This document shows positions 17,094-26,748 of a DNA stretch of 64,000 nucleotides, piece after piece. The stretch's first letter is position 1. Each line of letters begins with the position of its first letter. The notes beneath the pieces are model-generated. The model was not told the origin of the DNA and made no database searches. It saw only the letters and a program-made list of their open reading frames with translations. The position numbers were made by a program, and so were the translations under genes. The stretch comes from Bacteroidetes bacterium UBA2664 (lineage in GTDB: Bacteria > Bacteroidota > Rhodothermia > Balneolales > Balneolaceae): positions 62,001-126,000 of the forward strand of contig DEMS01000023.1 in the NCBI GenBank assembly GCA_002359315.1, read 5' to 3'.

Positions 17094-19364
17094 ATGAGTT
17101 CTATTTTGATGAACAAAGACGAAAAAAGTAATTTAACCGATAAAGAAACAGAAAATATCGATCAGAATGTCGAATTAAATGAGCAGGAATCACCGATCGA
17201 TGAAGCAGAAAATTCGGAAATAAAAAAAGAAAATATTCAAAGTGCTCCTGAATCTGAACCGGAAGTTGAAGAAAACGTAAATAATTCAGAGAAAAATACT
17301 GAAGAGGCGAAGGAAGAGCCTGCCAAAGAAGAGATGGATGCAGAGGGAGTCAAAGATTCCTCCGATGAGCCCACCGAAAGTAAAGTGTTAGAAGATCATG
17401 CTGATCAGCCTGAAACTGAATCTGATGTAAAAGATGAACTTGAATCAGAAGAGGCTGATAAAAATACAGATGCGCCTGATTTGAGTGACATGACTCCATC
17501 TGATGAAGAAGAAGATGAAGCTGTAGTTACTGAAACTGAAACTGAATCCGAAGCTGATGTATCTGATGAAGAAGTTGAAGATGCATCTACTGCTGGAGCT
17601 GAGGCTGATACATCGAAAGAAATTGAACCGGATAATGTTACTGAAAAAGTTGAAGCAGACGCTGAGAGTGAGGCTGTTTCTGAAGAGAAAGAGGAGTCAG
17701 CAGAGGGTTATTATGCAGAATTAGCTGATAAAGCGGAGTCACTATTGAATTTAAGTGACTGGGCAATGGCCTCAATGGAATTTGATAATATAGACCATTT
17801 GTGGAAAGAGGGGCCGGATCCTGAAGAGGCCGATATAAAACCCTATAGAGAGAAAATTGACCGGTTCAGAGAGCAACTGGAAGAGAAGAAAAAAGCCCAT
17901 TATGAACTTCAGAAGAAGATAAGAGAAGAAAATCTGGGTAAAAAGAAAGACCTTTTAAAAGAGTTTAAGCAAATTATTGATGATGAGAAGTGGTCTCACA
18001 CCCGGGACGTAGCCCGTATCCGAAACAGATGGGATAAAATCAAACCGATACCGGCTGAAGAGACGGAAAATCTGGAAGCATCATTCACAGCCTTTTTGTC
18101 AACGTTTGATGAGCATAAAGTGGATCGCCTGGTTAAGAAGAAACAGGAGGAAGAGGATAATCTTACGGTAAAACTGGTGATCCTGGAGAAGATGGAGACG
18201 TTTATCGAGGGTATTGATGAAAAGTCAGAATGGGCTGAACTCGATAAAAAACTGGCTGAATATGTGAGGCAGTTTAGAAAAATCGGACGAATCCCGTCGG
18301 ATAAAAATCAAGAAACGTGGGATCGATTCTATGAGGCACAGGATACATTTCATTCCATGCGCTTCAAATATGATTCAAACTACAGAAAAGAGATTGAAAA
18401 ATTTCTTTCTAAAAAGAAAAAACTGATTGATGAAGCTGAGGCACTCCTCGACTCTGATGATTTGGCGGATGCGGCCAGAAAAGTGAATAAACTTCATCGC
18501 AGGTGGAAGAAGATTGGCAATCTTCCGCAAAAGGATGAAAATGAAATGTGGGATCGTTTCAAGGCTGCCACGGATGCTTTTAATGAGAAAAAGAGTGAAA
18601 ATATTGATGAGCTTCGAGATCAGGAAGAGGAGAATTACAATGAGAAGCTGAAACTGATTGAAAAAGCAGTCTCCATTCAAGATTCTGAAGAGTGGGAGAG
18701 TACTCATAAGGAGTACCAGAAGTTGATGAATGAATGGAAGAAGGTGGGGCCGGTTCCCAGAAAAAAATCGGGTAAAATCTGGAAGAAATTTAAAGGTGCT
18801 ATGGATCACTTCTATGATCGGCGCCGTGACTATTTCAAGGAGGTAAAAGAGGAGAGAAAGGATAATCTTAAAGAGAAAGATGAGATTATCAATCAGCTAA
18901 AAGCATTAGCCAGCCATGATAATCCGGTTGAAGCTGTGGAACTGGCAAAACCTCTTCAAGAGGAGTTTAAAAAAGCCGGTTATGTTCCAATCAAGCATAA
19001 AAATCGGCTTTGGAAAGAGTACAGGGAAGCCTGTGATGTGATATATGATCGGTTTAGGGCAGCAAAATCGGCTGTTGAGATCGTTGGAAAAGAAAATATT
19101 GATCAGTTTTCAAATGACGACCTTTCAAAAATCAAGAAAAAACAAGATCAGGTGAATAATCTGAGGAAGCAGATTAGTAAACAGAGCAGTGAGTTGATTC
19201 AAATGAAAGAGTCATTGAGCTACTTCAAGCCCTCCAAAGGCGGAAGCTCTATCCTGGATGATGCCAAAAAGAGGATAGAGAATTCCGAAAAGGAGATTGC
19301 AGACAAAGAGCAGCAGCTCAATAAACTCGAGGTGGAAATCGACAAATTGAAACGAACGGATTAA
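17094..19364 (+). CDS. DUF349 repeat protein with a long acidic N-terminal region
   Basis: This 756-residue cytoplasmic protein has two parts. Residues 1 to about 205 are extremely acidic and low in complexity (Glu/Asp/Ser-rich) and are probably disordered. The remainder is highly charged and helical, with about five DUF349 units recognisable by the pattern W/F-K-K-I/V/A-G-x-x-P followed by a W-x-x-F segment (for example WKKIGNLP, WKKVGPVP, FKKAGYVP). DUF349 proteins are abundant in Bacteroidota and their role is unclear. The C-terminus (residues 690-756) is predicted coiled coil. It ends 2 bases before the convergent barrel gene. Confidence 0.85.
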   Translation: MSSILMNKDEKSNLTDKETENIDQNVELNEQESPIDEAENSEIKKENIQSAPESEPEVEENVNNSEKNTEEAKEEPAKEEMDAEGVKDSSDEPTESKVLEDHADQPETESDVKDELESEEADKNTDAPDLSDMTPSDEEEDEAVVTETETESEADVSDEEVEDASTAGAEADTSKEIEPDNVTEKVEADAESEAVSEEKEESAEGYYAELADKAESLLNLSDWAMASMEFDNIDHLWKEGPDPEEADIKPYREKIDRFREQLEEKKKAHYELQKKIREENLGKKKDLLKEFKQIIDDEKWSHTRDVARIRNRWDKIKPIPAEETENLEASFTAFLSTFDEHKVDRLVKKKQEEEDNLTVKLVILEKMETFIEGIDEKSEWAELDKKLAEYVRQFRKIGRIPSDKNQETWDRFYEAQDTFHSMRFKYDSNYRKEIEKFLSKKKKLIDEAEALLDSDDLADAARKVNKLHRRWKKIGNLPQKDENEMWDRFKAATDAFNEKKSENIDELRDQEEENYNEKLKLIEKAVSIQDSEEWESTHKEYQKLMNEWKKVGPVPRKKSGKIWKKFKGAMDHFYDRRRDYFKEVKEERKDNLKEKDEIINQLKALASHDNPVEAVELAKPLQEEFKKAGYVPIKHKNRLWKEYREACDVIYDRFRAAKSAVEIVGKENIDQFSNDDLSKIKKKQDQVNNLRKQISKQSSELIQMKESLSYFKPSKGGSSILDDAKKRIENSEKEIADKEQQLNKLEVEIDKLKRTD

Positions 19365-19366
19365 AT

Positions 19367-19870
19367 CTACAAGAAGAATCGTAGTCCAAGTCCGCCATCA
19401 ACCCCAAAAGAGGTACTTGGAACCAGGTCGAATGTAGGGGCAATCTCAAAAAATAGAGAGATTCGGGTAGAGTCGATGATATACTGCATTCCAAGCGGGA
19501 ATCGGGCACCTACTCTTGGATCATCAGCAAAAACTGCTTTCACACCGGGGCCATAGTAAAACATTAGTACACCCTGATCTACATCCAGATCGTTATGAAA
19601 AAGATAGTCGGCATGAACATGTACGGCCTCATTTCTGCCCAGTGACCAAGCCACGGCGCCATCAATTGCCGTATTTCCGGATTGCCAGAATTTAAAACTG
19701 ATACCGGTTGGCTCACCTAAAATGATCCCTAATTCTGTATTTGTCGGCCTGTTTTGCGCTTCGGCAGTTTGAATGGTTGATACTGCAAAAATCATTAAAA
19801 ATAGCGCCAGGGATAAAATATGCGTTTGAAAAATTTTTTGAAAAGTAGTTTTGATAACGGTAGTCTTCAT
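19367..19870 (-). CDS. Small outer-membrane beta-barrel protein, unknown
   Basis: A 167-residue exported protein. A signal peptide with a long n-region ends at about TAEAQ (residues 35-39). The mature part is built of short amphipathic strands, has a repeated Gly/aromatic pattern and ends in LGLRFFL, an aromatic C-terminus typical of outer-membrane barrels. No family is recognised beyond that. It is convergent with the DUF349 gene and divergent from the glycosyltransferase pair. Confidence 0.7.
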   Translation of the reverse strand: MKTTVIKTTFQKIFQTHILSLALFLMIFAVSTIQTAEAQNRPTNTELGIILGEPTGISFKFWQSGNTAIDGAVAWSLGRNEAVHVHADYLFHNDLDVDQGVLMFYYGPGVKAVFADDPRVGARFPLGMQYIIDSTRISLFFEIAPTFDLVPSTSFGVDGGLGLRFFL

Positions 19871-19970
19871 ATGTGTATTAATTTAATAAAGCGTATTTAG
19901 TTAGTTATTTCATTCTGTTGAATGGTACCTTTGATACAGTTTTTTTGCAAAAATGTTTCATCTTATTGAT

Positions 19971-20561
19971 ATGGAAAAAGTACTTTTGATATTTATTAAA
20001 AATCCGGAATTAGGTAAAGTTAAAACACGCCTGGCCAAGAGTATAGGAGAAGTTAAAGCTCTTCAAGTATATAAAGAATTACTAAAAAAAACGATCACTG
20101 TTGCCGAAAGAACAGAAGCACGAAGACAAGTCTGGTACTCATCCTATATAGACGATTTGGATGGGATCTCCACTGATAAATTTGAAAAATATCTCCAATC
20201 AGGCTCGAATCTGGGCGAGAGAATGAGTAATTCCTTTCAACAGGCATTTGAGGAAGGTGTGGATCAAGTTGCCATTATTGGCAGTGACTGCCCATCACTG
20301 AATGAGGGGATCATAGAAAATGCATTTGATCAATTACAGAAGCATGACCTGGTGATTGGCCCATCAGAAGATGGGGGCTACTATCTGTTGGCAATGAACC
20401 GTTTTTACGAGGCCCTTTTCGAAGATATCGAATGGAGTACAGAATCGGTGTTGGAATCCACAATACAAAAAGCGAAAAAGGAAGAACTGAAGGTATTTCA
20501 ACTTCCCGTATTAAATGATATTGACAACATTGAGGATCTTAAGAAAAGCAATTTGATGTGA
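19971..20561 (+). CDS. TIGR04282-family glycosyltransferase-like protein (DUF2064)
   Basis: About 196 residues with a nucleotide-sugar transferase fold. FIKNPELGKVKTRLAKSIG at the N-terminus, IGSDCPSL in the middle and GPSEDGGYYLLAM are diagnostic for the TIGR04282/DUF2064 family (rSAM/selenodomain-associated transferase 1). The frame starts at 19953, but ATG 19971 places the first strand correctly. It overlaps the next gene by 4 bases. The substrate is unknown; some family members take part in arsenosugar synthesis, but no arsenic gene is visible here. Confidence 0.87.
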   Translation: MEKVLLIFIKNPELGKVKTRLAKSIGEVKALQVYKELLKKTITVAERTEARRQVWYSSYIDDLDGISTDKFEKYLQSGSNLGERMSNSFQQAFEEGVDQVAIIGSDCPSLNEGIIENAFDQLQKHDLVIGPSEDGGYYLLAMNRFYEALFEDIEWSTESVLESTIQKAKKEELKVFQLPVLNDIDNIEDLKKSNLM

Positions 20562-21259
20562 CGAAAATGAAAATGAGCATCATTATTCCGGCACTCAATG
20601 AGGAGAAACAAATAGGAGAGTTGATCCGATATTTGAAGAAATTTGGATCTGAGTATATCTCAGAGATTATTATTTCTGATGGCGGAAGCACAGATCAAAC
20701 AACTAAAATTGCGAAAGAATCAGGGGCCGTTGTACTGCTTGCACCGGGAAAAGGCCGGGCACTGCAGATGAATGCCGGCGCTGAAATTGCAACATCAAAG
20801 ATCCTCTATTTTTTGCATGCGGATTCATTGCCGCCACAAAATTTTTGCCTGGAAATAGCCGAAGCGATCCAAAAAGGTGCCGATGCAGGTTCATTTACAT
20901 TGTGTTTTGATTCGCCAAATCTCGTCTTGAAGCTCTATTCACTTTTTACCCACCTGCCAATTACGGCCGTGCGTTTTGGAGATCAGAGCCTGTTTGTGAA
21001 AAGGAATTTGTTTGAGCTTGTGGGAGGGTTTAGAAATGAATTAATCGTCATGGAAGATCAGCAAATTGTCCGCGATTTAAAGCGGAATGGAAAATTCAAA
21101 CTGGTAAAAAAACCGGTCAAAACATCGGCCCGAAAATATAGAGCCATTGGCGCATTTAAATTACAATTCCTTTTCACAATTATTTGGGCAGGATACTATT
21201 TAGGGGCACATCAAAACACACTTCAGCACATTTATAAGAGTTTCATTCGCACAGATTAG
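20558..21259 (+). CDS. TIGR04283-family glycosyltransferase (GT2)
   Basis: A family 2 glycosyltransferase of about 230 residues: SIIIPALNEEKQIGELI, SDGGSTDQT (the nucleotide-binding DxD-like part), GKGRALQMNAGA, and FLHADSLPP. These features define TIGR04283, the usual partner of TIGR04282. A C-terminal hydrophobic stretch (about 200-220) may touch the membrane. The start is GTG 20558, overlapping the TGA of the previous gene, or ATG 20567. The two genes are clearly one unit; their shared product is not known. Confidence 0.88.
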   Translation: MTKMKMSIIIPALNEEKQIGELIRYLKKFGSEYISEIIISDGGSTDQTTKIAKESGAVVLLAPGKGRALQMNAGAEIATSKILYFLHADSLPPQNFCLEIAEAIQKGADAGSFTLCFDSPNLVLKLYSLFTHLPITAVRFGDQSLFVKRNLFELVGGFRNELIVMEDQQIVRDLKRNGKFKLVKKPVKTSARKYRAIGAFKLQFLFTIIWAGYYLGAHQNTLQHIYKSFIRTD

Positions 21260-21473
21260 GGTAAATGTTGCAGAAACTTATAAACAACTTTTCCACAATT
21301 TTTAAAAAAGGGTTTTTATAAGCTTTCATGCATGATTTTAAAGAGACGAATGGGTCGTGTTTTTGATAAAATTTTGAGTTAAAAGCCTTAAATTAAAACA
21401 CATTGTTAACAGCGAGATAACATTGACTTCTTATATTCCATTATTAATTATAAATCAAACAAAACCAAAAAAT

Positions 21474-24400
21474 ATGTTTAACAGATACCTATCCATTTTT
21501 ATTACAGCTCTGGTTGTATTGTTTGTCGGATTTGGACATACAGCTCATGCTCAGGGAGTCACAACAGGATCCATAGAGGGACTGATTGTGGATGCTCAGG
21601 GGGAAGCCCTTCCGGGGGCTAATGTTATTGCGGTTCACCTTCCAACCGGAACAACATATGGAACTTCATCAAGGGTAGATGGCCGATATACAATCAGGAA
21701 TGTGCGTGTTGGCGGGCCCTATGAAGTTCGTATTTCATTTATCGGTTTTGAGTCTCAAATAAAGGAAATCACCAGAATTGAATTGGGTGAGCGGCTAACG
21801 GTAGATTTTACACTGGTAGAAGGCGCACTAGAACTTGGAGAAATTTCAGTGATTGCAACGGTCGATCAGGTTTTTAACAGAGACAGAACCGGTGCAAGAA
21901 CAAATATATCATCTGCTGATATTGAGAGAACCCCTTCAGTATTTCGTTCATTGGGTGATTTTACACGTTTAACACCTCAAGTGACAAGCGGTAACAGTTT
22001 TGGCGGTGCAAATGATCGATACAATAATATTCTTGTCGATGGTGCTACACTTAATGATGTTTTCGGACTGGGTGATGCAACTCCGGGTTCACAGGCAGGA
22101 GTCGGTTCTCCATTGAGTATTGACGCTATTGCTGAATTTAATGTAGATATCGCGCCATTTGATGTAACCAATAATGGTTTTACAGGCGGTCAAATAAACG
22201 CTGTAACAAAAAGCGGAACGAATACTTACACCGGATCTGTATATTTTCAAACAAGAAATGAAAATTTCGTTGGGAATTATGATATCGATGGGGAAACATC
22301 AAACGATTTCCCTCAATTCTCCGAAAATTATATTGGTTTGAATGTTGGCGGACCCATTATTGAGGATAAATTATTCTTTTTCCTGAATGCGGAGTTTAAG
22401 AGAGAAACAAGCCCTATTACAGATGGAATTCTTGGAAGCGGTGCGCCGAATGTCATCGACTTTGAAGCGTCTACATTTGACCGGATTCAAAACGTATTAC
22501 AATCTCAGTATGGATACGACGCGGGCTCATATACTTCTCCGCTGGATTCAGAGACAAACAACGATAAGATCTTGGCGAAGATCGATTATAACATTAATCA
22601 AAATAATAAGTTGAGTGTTCGATTTAATTATGTTGATGCGATTGCGAACCGGGGAATAAGCCGGGGAAGCAGTAGTTATACTTTCAGCAATCGTCAATAT
22701 GATTTTAACAGTAATCAAAAATCATTTGTTGCTGAACTGACAAGCCGAATCAGTGATAATGCATTTAATGAAGCCCGGGTCGTTTACACAGCCATTCGTG
22801 ATTCAAGGGATGTACCGGCTTCAGGACGTTTCCCAAGTGTGACTGTCAGCATGCCTTATGACACAGACAGAAGTGGATTTGGTGCAATCAATGCCGGAGT
22901 TGAGCGGTTTTCTCAAGCCAATGGTTTGGATCAGGATTTGATTGAGATCACCAACAACTTTACCTACATCAGGGGAGCTCATGAAATCACTTTAGGCACA
23001 AATAATCAGATTTTTACTTTTGATAATCTCTTTGTTCAGGATGCTTTTGGAAACTATACATTCTTTAGTATAGATGCTTTGGAAGCCGGTAGTCCACAGC
23101 AATACAGCCACAGTTACTTACTGCCAGGGGGAAGCCCGACTGCAAACTTTACCGGAATGCAGTTTGGATTTTATGCCCAGGATAAATGGCTGGTTAATCC
23201 AAACTTAACACTAACCTACGGTTTAAGGGTGGATATACCGGTATTGCCGGATAAACCAAGTTTTAATCCGAATGTACCGGACGCTTTTCCGGGTTTTTCA
23301 ACGGATAAAATTGCCAGTGGACAGATTCTATGGGCCCCACGTTTCGGATTTAACTGGGATGTTTCAGGGAATAGAACCACACAGGTTCGTGGTGGAGTCG
23401 GGATCTTTTCAGGAACACCTCCTTTTGTATGGATCTCTAACCAGTACAGTAATACAGGGGTTGATTATGGACGTGTGAGTACTCGTACAAACTTTGCTGG
23501 TTATACGGGCCTGTTTTCACCGGATCCTGATAATCAGCCAACACCTGCAACAAGTAACGTACTTGATCCTATTGAGACTACTGAAATTAACTTGCTTGCA
23601 GATGACTTTAAGTATCCGCAATCACTTAAAGTAAACGTTGCTGTAGATCAGGAGTTACCCTATGGTATCAGAGGTACACTTGAAGGCGTATATTCAAGTG
23701 CGATAAATGATGTTGTATTTCAGAATATCAACACCACCGCTTCATTCACCTCTGCTCACGGAAGACCCATTTATGGTGATATCTTCTACAACAGCAGATT
23801 TGGAACAGCATCCGGAAGTCTTTTTAGAAATGACCCCCGATTCACCAATGCACTGTTGTTAAGCAATAGCAATAAAGGATACCAATACAGTGTAACTGCA
23901 GAACTGGAGAAAAACTTCGACTTCGGCCTCTTTACAAGGGTAGCCTATACGTTAAACCGTGCTGAAAATGTGAACAACGGGACGTCCAGCCGTGCCATTT
24001 CAAACTGGCAGTTTAATGAGAATGTCGATGTTAATAATGCTGAGCTTGGAACTGCTGACTTTGAAAGAAGACATCGATTTCTGGCAATTGTTTCTTATAG
24101 AGCCGATTGGTCTGATCGTTTGGCAACCACCTTTTCTCTGATCTATGACGGTCGCTCAGGTGAACCATTCAGCTGGATTTACAATGGAGATGCAAACGGT
24201 GACGGCCGATTTGATAACGACCTGCTCTATGTGCCTCAAAATCAGGATGAAGTAGTCATGGTTGATGTTACAAGTGGCGGAATTGTACCGGGTAATAACT
24301 GGAGTCAATATGATGCATGGATTTCAAGCGAAAGTTCACTCAGTGATTTCAGAGGTGGATTTATTGATAGAAATTCTGCACGTGAGCCGTGGACAAATTT

Positions 24401-24731
24401 CCTTGATTTTAAAATCACTCAGGAAGTCAACACATTTAACGGCCAATCCCTTGAGTTTGGATTAAGCATGATCAACTTTCTCAACTTCCTGAATTCAGAG
24501 TGGGGAGTTCGTAAAGGAGTTTCATTTAACAACTATCGTGCTGTAGATTTCTTACAGTACGTAACGGATGATTTCATTGCCGACAATCCTAGCCTTGGAT
24601 TATCCAGTGCTGATATCGGCAAACCGGTTGTTAATTTTGATCCTGAAAATGTCACCGAGGATAGAATTTTTAACGTGAGTGATTTCAGCTCAAGATGGCA
24701 GATGCAGTTTACTGTTCGTTACAAGTTCTAA
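21474..24731 (+). CDS. Oar-like TonB-dependent receptor with carboxypeptidase-regulatory-like domain
   Basis: This large outer-membrane protein has about 1085 residues. A signal peptide ends near AHAQ. A CarboxypepD_reg-like beta domain follows (GSIEGLIVDAQGEALPGANV to DFTLVEG), then a plug with NDRYNNILVDGATLNDVFG and GGQINAVTKSGTN, and a barrel ending in QMQFTVRYKF. This is the Oar-type architecture, used for import of large ligands or for surface functions. The open frame extends to TTG 21423, but ATG 21474 leads directly into the signal peptide. It has its own terminator and no SusD partner nearby. Confidence 0.92.
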   Translation: MFNRYLSIFITALVVLFVGFGHTAHAQGVTTGSIEGLIVDAQGEALPGANVIAVHLPTGTTYGTSSRVDGRYTIRNVRVGGPYEVRISFIGFESQIKEITRIELGERLTVDFTLVEGALELGEISVIATVDQVFNRDRTGARTNISSADIERTPSVFRSLGDFTRLTPQVTSGNSFGGANDRYNNILVDGATLNDVFGLGDATPGSQAGVGSPLSIDAIAEFNVDIAPFDVTNNGFTGGQINAVTKSGTNTYTGSVYFQTRNENFVGNYDIDGETSNDFPQFSENYIGLNVGGPIIEDKLFFFLNAEFKRETSPITDGILGSGAPNVIDFEASTFDRIQNVLQSQYGYDAGSYTSPLDSETNNDKILAKIDYNINQNNKLSVRFNYVDAIANRGISRGSSSYTFSNRQYDFNSNQKSFVAELTSRISDNAFNEARVVYTAIRDSRDVPASGRFPSVTVSMPYDTDRSGFGAINAGVERFSQANGLDQDLIEITNNFTYIRGAHEITLGTNNQIFTFDNLFVQDAFGNYTFFSIDALEAGSPQQYSHSYLLPGGSPTANFTGMQFGFYAQDKWLVNPNLTLTYGLRVDIPVLPDKPSFNPNVPDAFPGFSTDKIASGQILWAPRFGFNWDVSGNRTTQVRGGVGIFSGTPPFVWISNQYSNTGVDYGRVSTRTNFAGYTGLFSPDPDNQPTPATSNVLDPIETTEINLLADDFKYPQSLKVNVAVDQELPYGIRGTLEGVYSSAINDVVFQNINTTASFTSAHGRPIYGDIFYNSRFGTASGSLFRNDPRFTNALLLSNSNKGYQYSVTAELEKNFDFGLFTRVAYTLNRAENVNNGTSSRAISNWQFNENVDVNNAELGTADFERRHRFLAIVSYRADWSDRLATTFSLIYDGRSGEPFSWIYNGDANGDGRFDNDLLYVPQNQDEVVMVDVTSGGIVPGNNWSQYDAWISSESSLSDFRGGFIDRNSAREPWTNFLDFKITQEVNTFNGQSLEFGLSMINFLNFLNSEWGVRKGVSFNNYRAVDFLQYVTDDFIADNPSLGLSSADIGKPVVNFDPENVTEDRIFNVSDFSSRWQMQFTVRYKF

Positions 24732-24756
24732 GGCTAACATAAATAGCTATTATATT

Positions 24757-24790
24757 AAAAGAAGAGGCAGTTCAGCCTCTTCTTTTTTTT
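24757..24790 (+). terminator. Rho-independent terminator of the Oar-like receptor gene
   Basis: A 12-bp stem AAAAGAAGAGGC/GCCTCTTCTTTT (24757-24768 with 24775-24786) around a 6-base loop, followed by more T. It lies 25 bases after the stop codon. Confidence 0.94.
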
Positions 24791-24862
24791 TAAAACGATT
24801 TCAAAACCTATCCGGTTATTATATCATTAGTCAAATGATCAAATAATTCTAAAGACAGATCT

Positions 24863-26119
24863 ATGAACAGGCATCCGTTTTACAGTTTTTTTGCAGTGTT
24901 AATCTTCTTAATCGTTGGATTAAACAGTTGCGATCAATCCGAGCCACTAAGTAATTCTCAGGTAAATACTGATTCAGAACCCGTTCTTTTAATTTCTATT
25001 GATGGGCTTATGAATGAATATCTGGAGCGGAACGAAACTCCGAATTTTGATCTGTTTCTTTCAAATGGGGTACAAGCTGAGTACCTGACTCCCGCATTTC
25101 CTACAAATACTTTTCCAAATCATTGGTCAATTGTTACCGGACTCCATGTTGAAAATCATGGTATTATTGCGAACAGTTTCTATGATTATGAACTTGAAGC
25201 TCGATTTAGTTATGGGCCTGTCGGCGGACCCAACGATGAAAGATGGTGGGGCGGTGAACCGATCTGGATTACTGCTGAAAAAGAGGGGAAGACTGCGGCT
25301 ACATTCTTTTGGCCCGGATCTGAGGCTTCCATTGATGGACTCAGGCCCACAAAATGGGTTAATTATGACGGTTCAATTTCAAATAGTGTTCGCATCGACA
25401 GCGTAATGAATTGGCTGGATCCTGCCGGAAATGTTCAGGCAGATTTTGCGACACTCTACTTCAGTTTTATAGATAGCCGTGGCCATACTTATGGGCCTGA
25501 ATCATCGGAAGTGGATGAAGCAGTGGTAGAAATGGACGCTATTTTAGGAGTTCTCTTTGAACAAGTTGAGGAAGCCGGATTGAGTGACAGACTAAATATT
25601 ATCATTGTTTCTGATCATGGAATGGCATCCACCTCATCGGATAGAGTTGTTATTTTAGATGATATCATTGATTTAAACAGTGTTGATATGGTTACATGGA
25701 CGCCGGTTGCGATGATCAAACCGGATGAAGGCAAAACCTCAGAAGTTTATGAAGCACTAAAAACAAATGAAGAAAATTACCGTGTATACCTGAAAGATGA
25801 TCTTCCGGAACGGTTTCATTTTAGAAATCACTATCGAATACCTGAGATTATCATGATCGCCGATGCGGGCTATACAATCACCAGCCAGTCGTTTTTAGAG
25901 GATAGAGGAGTTGTTGCCGGAACACATGGATACGATAATTTGGCCCCGGAGATGAGAACCTTCTTTGCAGCGGCCGGACCCGCTTTTGTAGAAGGGGAAA
26001 CTTCACCGCCTTTTGAATCTGTTCATATCTATGAGTTAATAGCCCATATTCTGGATATTCAGCCGGCCGAAAATGACGGAAGTATTGATGAAGTTAAATT
26101 CCTCTTAAAGAATCGTTGA
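24863..26119 (+). CDS. NPP-type phosphodiesterase/nucleotide pyrophosphatase lipoprotein (alkaline phosphatase superfamily)
   Basis: This 418-residue lipoprotein (lipobox GLNSC, C23) belongs to the nucleotide pyrophosphatase/phosphodiesterase branch. The metal and catalytic residues are all visible: D47 in SIDGL, the nucleophile T83 in TNTFPNHWS, D204/H208 in DSRGHTY, D251/H252 in SDHGM and H355 in GTHGYD. It should cleave phosphodiester or pyrophosphate bonds of nucleotides or phosphoglycerol compounds in the periplasm or on the outer membrane. It is preceded by a terminator and is probably monocistronic. Confidence 0.92.
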   Translation: MNRHPFYSFFAVLIFLIVGLNSCDQSEPLSNSQVNTDSEPVLLISIDGLMNEYLERNETPNFDLFLSNGVQAEYLTPAFPTNTFPNHWSIVTGLHVENHGIIANSFYDYELEARFSYGPVGGPNDERWWGGEPIWITAEKEGKTAATFFWPGSEASIDGLRPTKWVNYDGSISNSVRIDSVMNWLDPAGNVQADFATLYFSFIDSRGHTYGPESSEVDEAVVEMDAILGVLFEQVEEAGLSDRLNIIIVSDHGMASTSSDRVVILDDIIDLNSVDMVTWTPVAMIKPDEGKTSEVYEALKTNEENYRVYLKDDLPERFHFRNHYRIPEIIMIADAGYTITSQSFLEDRGVVAGTHGYDNLAPEMRTFFAAAGPAFVEGETSPPFESVHIYELIAHILDIQPAENDGSIDEVKFLLKNR

Positions 26120-26246
26120 TTAATTTCAGGAGTTAAGAATGTACCTTTCTTTAAACAATCGCTATTTTGGATTGCATCTTAATACTATTTCGAATAAAAT
26201 AGTACGTCTCTTATTTCTTTATTAATCACAATACATTGCAAAATTA

Positions 26247-26585
26247 ATGGCATACGTAGTAACTGAACCTTGTATCAATTGTAAATATACCAACTGCGCT
26301 GCGGTTTGTCCCGTTGACGCATTCAGGGAAGGGCCTAATTTTTTAACAATCGATCCACTTGAGTGTATTGATTGTGACGCTTGTGTACCTGAATGTCCGG
26401 TTGAAGCGATCTATCCGGATGATGAAGTTCCTGAAAAGTGGGAAAGCTACATCGATCTAAATGAGCGCCTGGCTGAAAAATGGGAAGATCACGTAATCAA
26501 CGAAACCAAAGATGAGCTTCCTGATGCAGACGAATGGGCAGAAAAAGAGGGCAAGTTAGACGAGCTTAAAGAAGATTGGGATTGA
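26247..26585 (+). CDS. fdxA: Seven-iron ferredoxin (FdxA type)
   Basis: A 112-residue electron carrier with two iron-sulfur motifs. C9, C17 and C21 with C50 suit a [3Fe-4S] centre, and C40, C43 and C46 with C21 suit a [4Fe-4S] centre, as in Azotobacter ferredoxin I; C12 is extra. CAAVCPVDAF and CIDCDACVPECPVEAI are the two sites. The C-terminal half is acidic, as usual for this family. It is a single gene upstream of folP; the redox partner is not indicated. Confidence 0.94.
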   Translation: MAYVVTEPCINCKYTNCAAVCPVDAFREGPNFLTIDPLECIDCDACVPECPVEAIYPDDEVPEKWESYIDLNERLAEKWEDHVINETKDELPDADEWAEKEGKLDELKEDWD

Positions 26586-26748
26586 TTTTCGATCATTAAT
26601 CGAATAAAAAATCCTTACTATCTTCTGACAGTCACTCTCAAAAATTTGATTCATATTGAATTAGGTTTAAGTAAAGGCCATTATAAAAGCGCTTCCAACA
26701 GCATCCCTTCACCCTTTTTAAAAATTCTTTTCTGATTAGAGAAGCAAG

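Noticed and set aside
21423..21473. TTG start 17 codons before the Oar-like receptor
   Set aside because: It would put 17 residues in front of a complete signal peptide.
26120..26246. Riboswitch before fdxA or folP
   Set aside because: No known aptamer core or terminator/antiterminator pair could be recognised.
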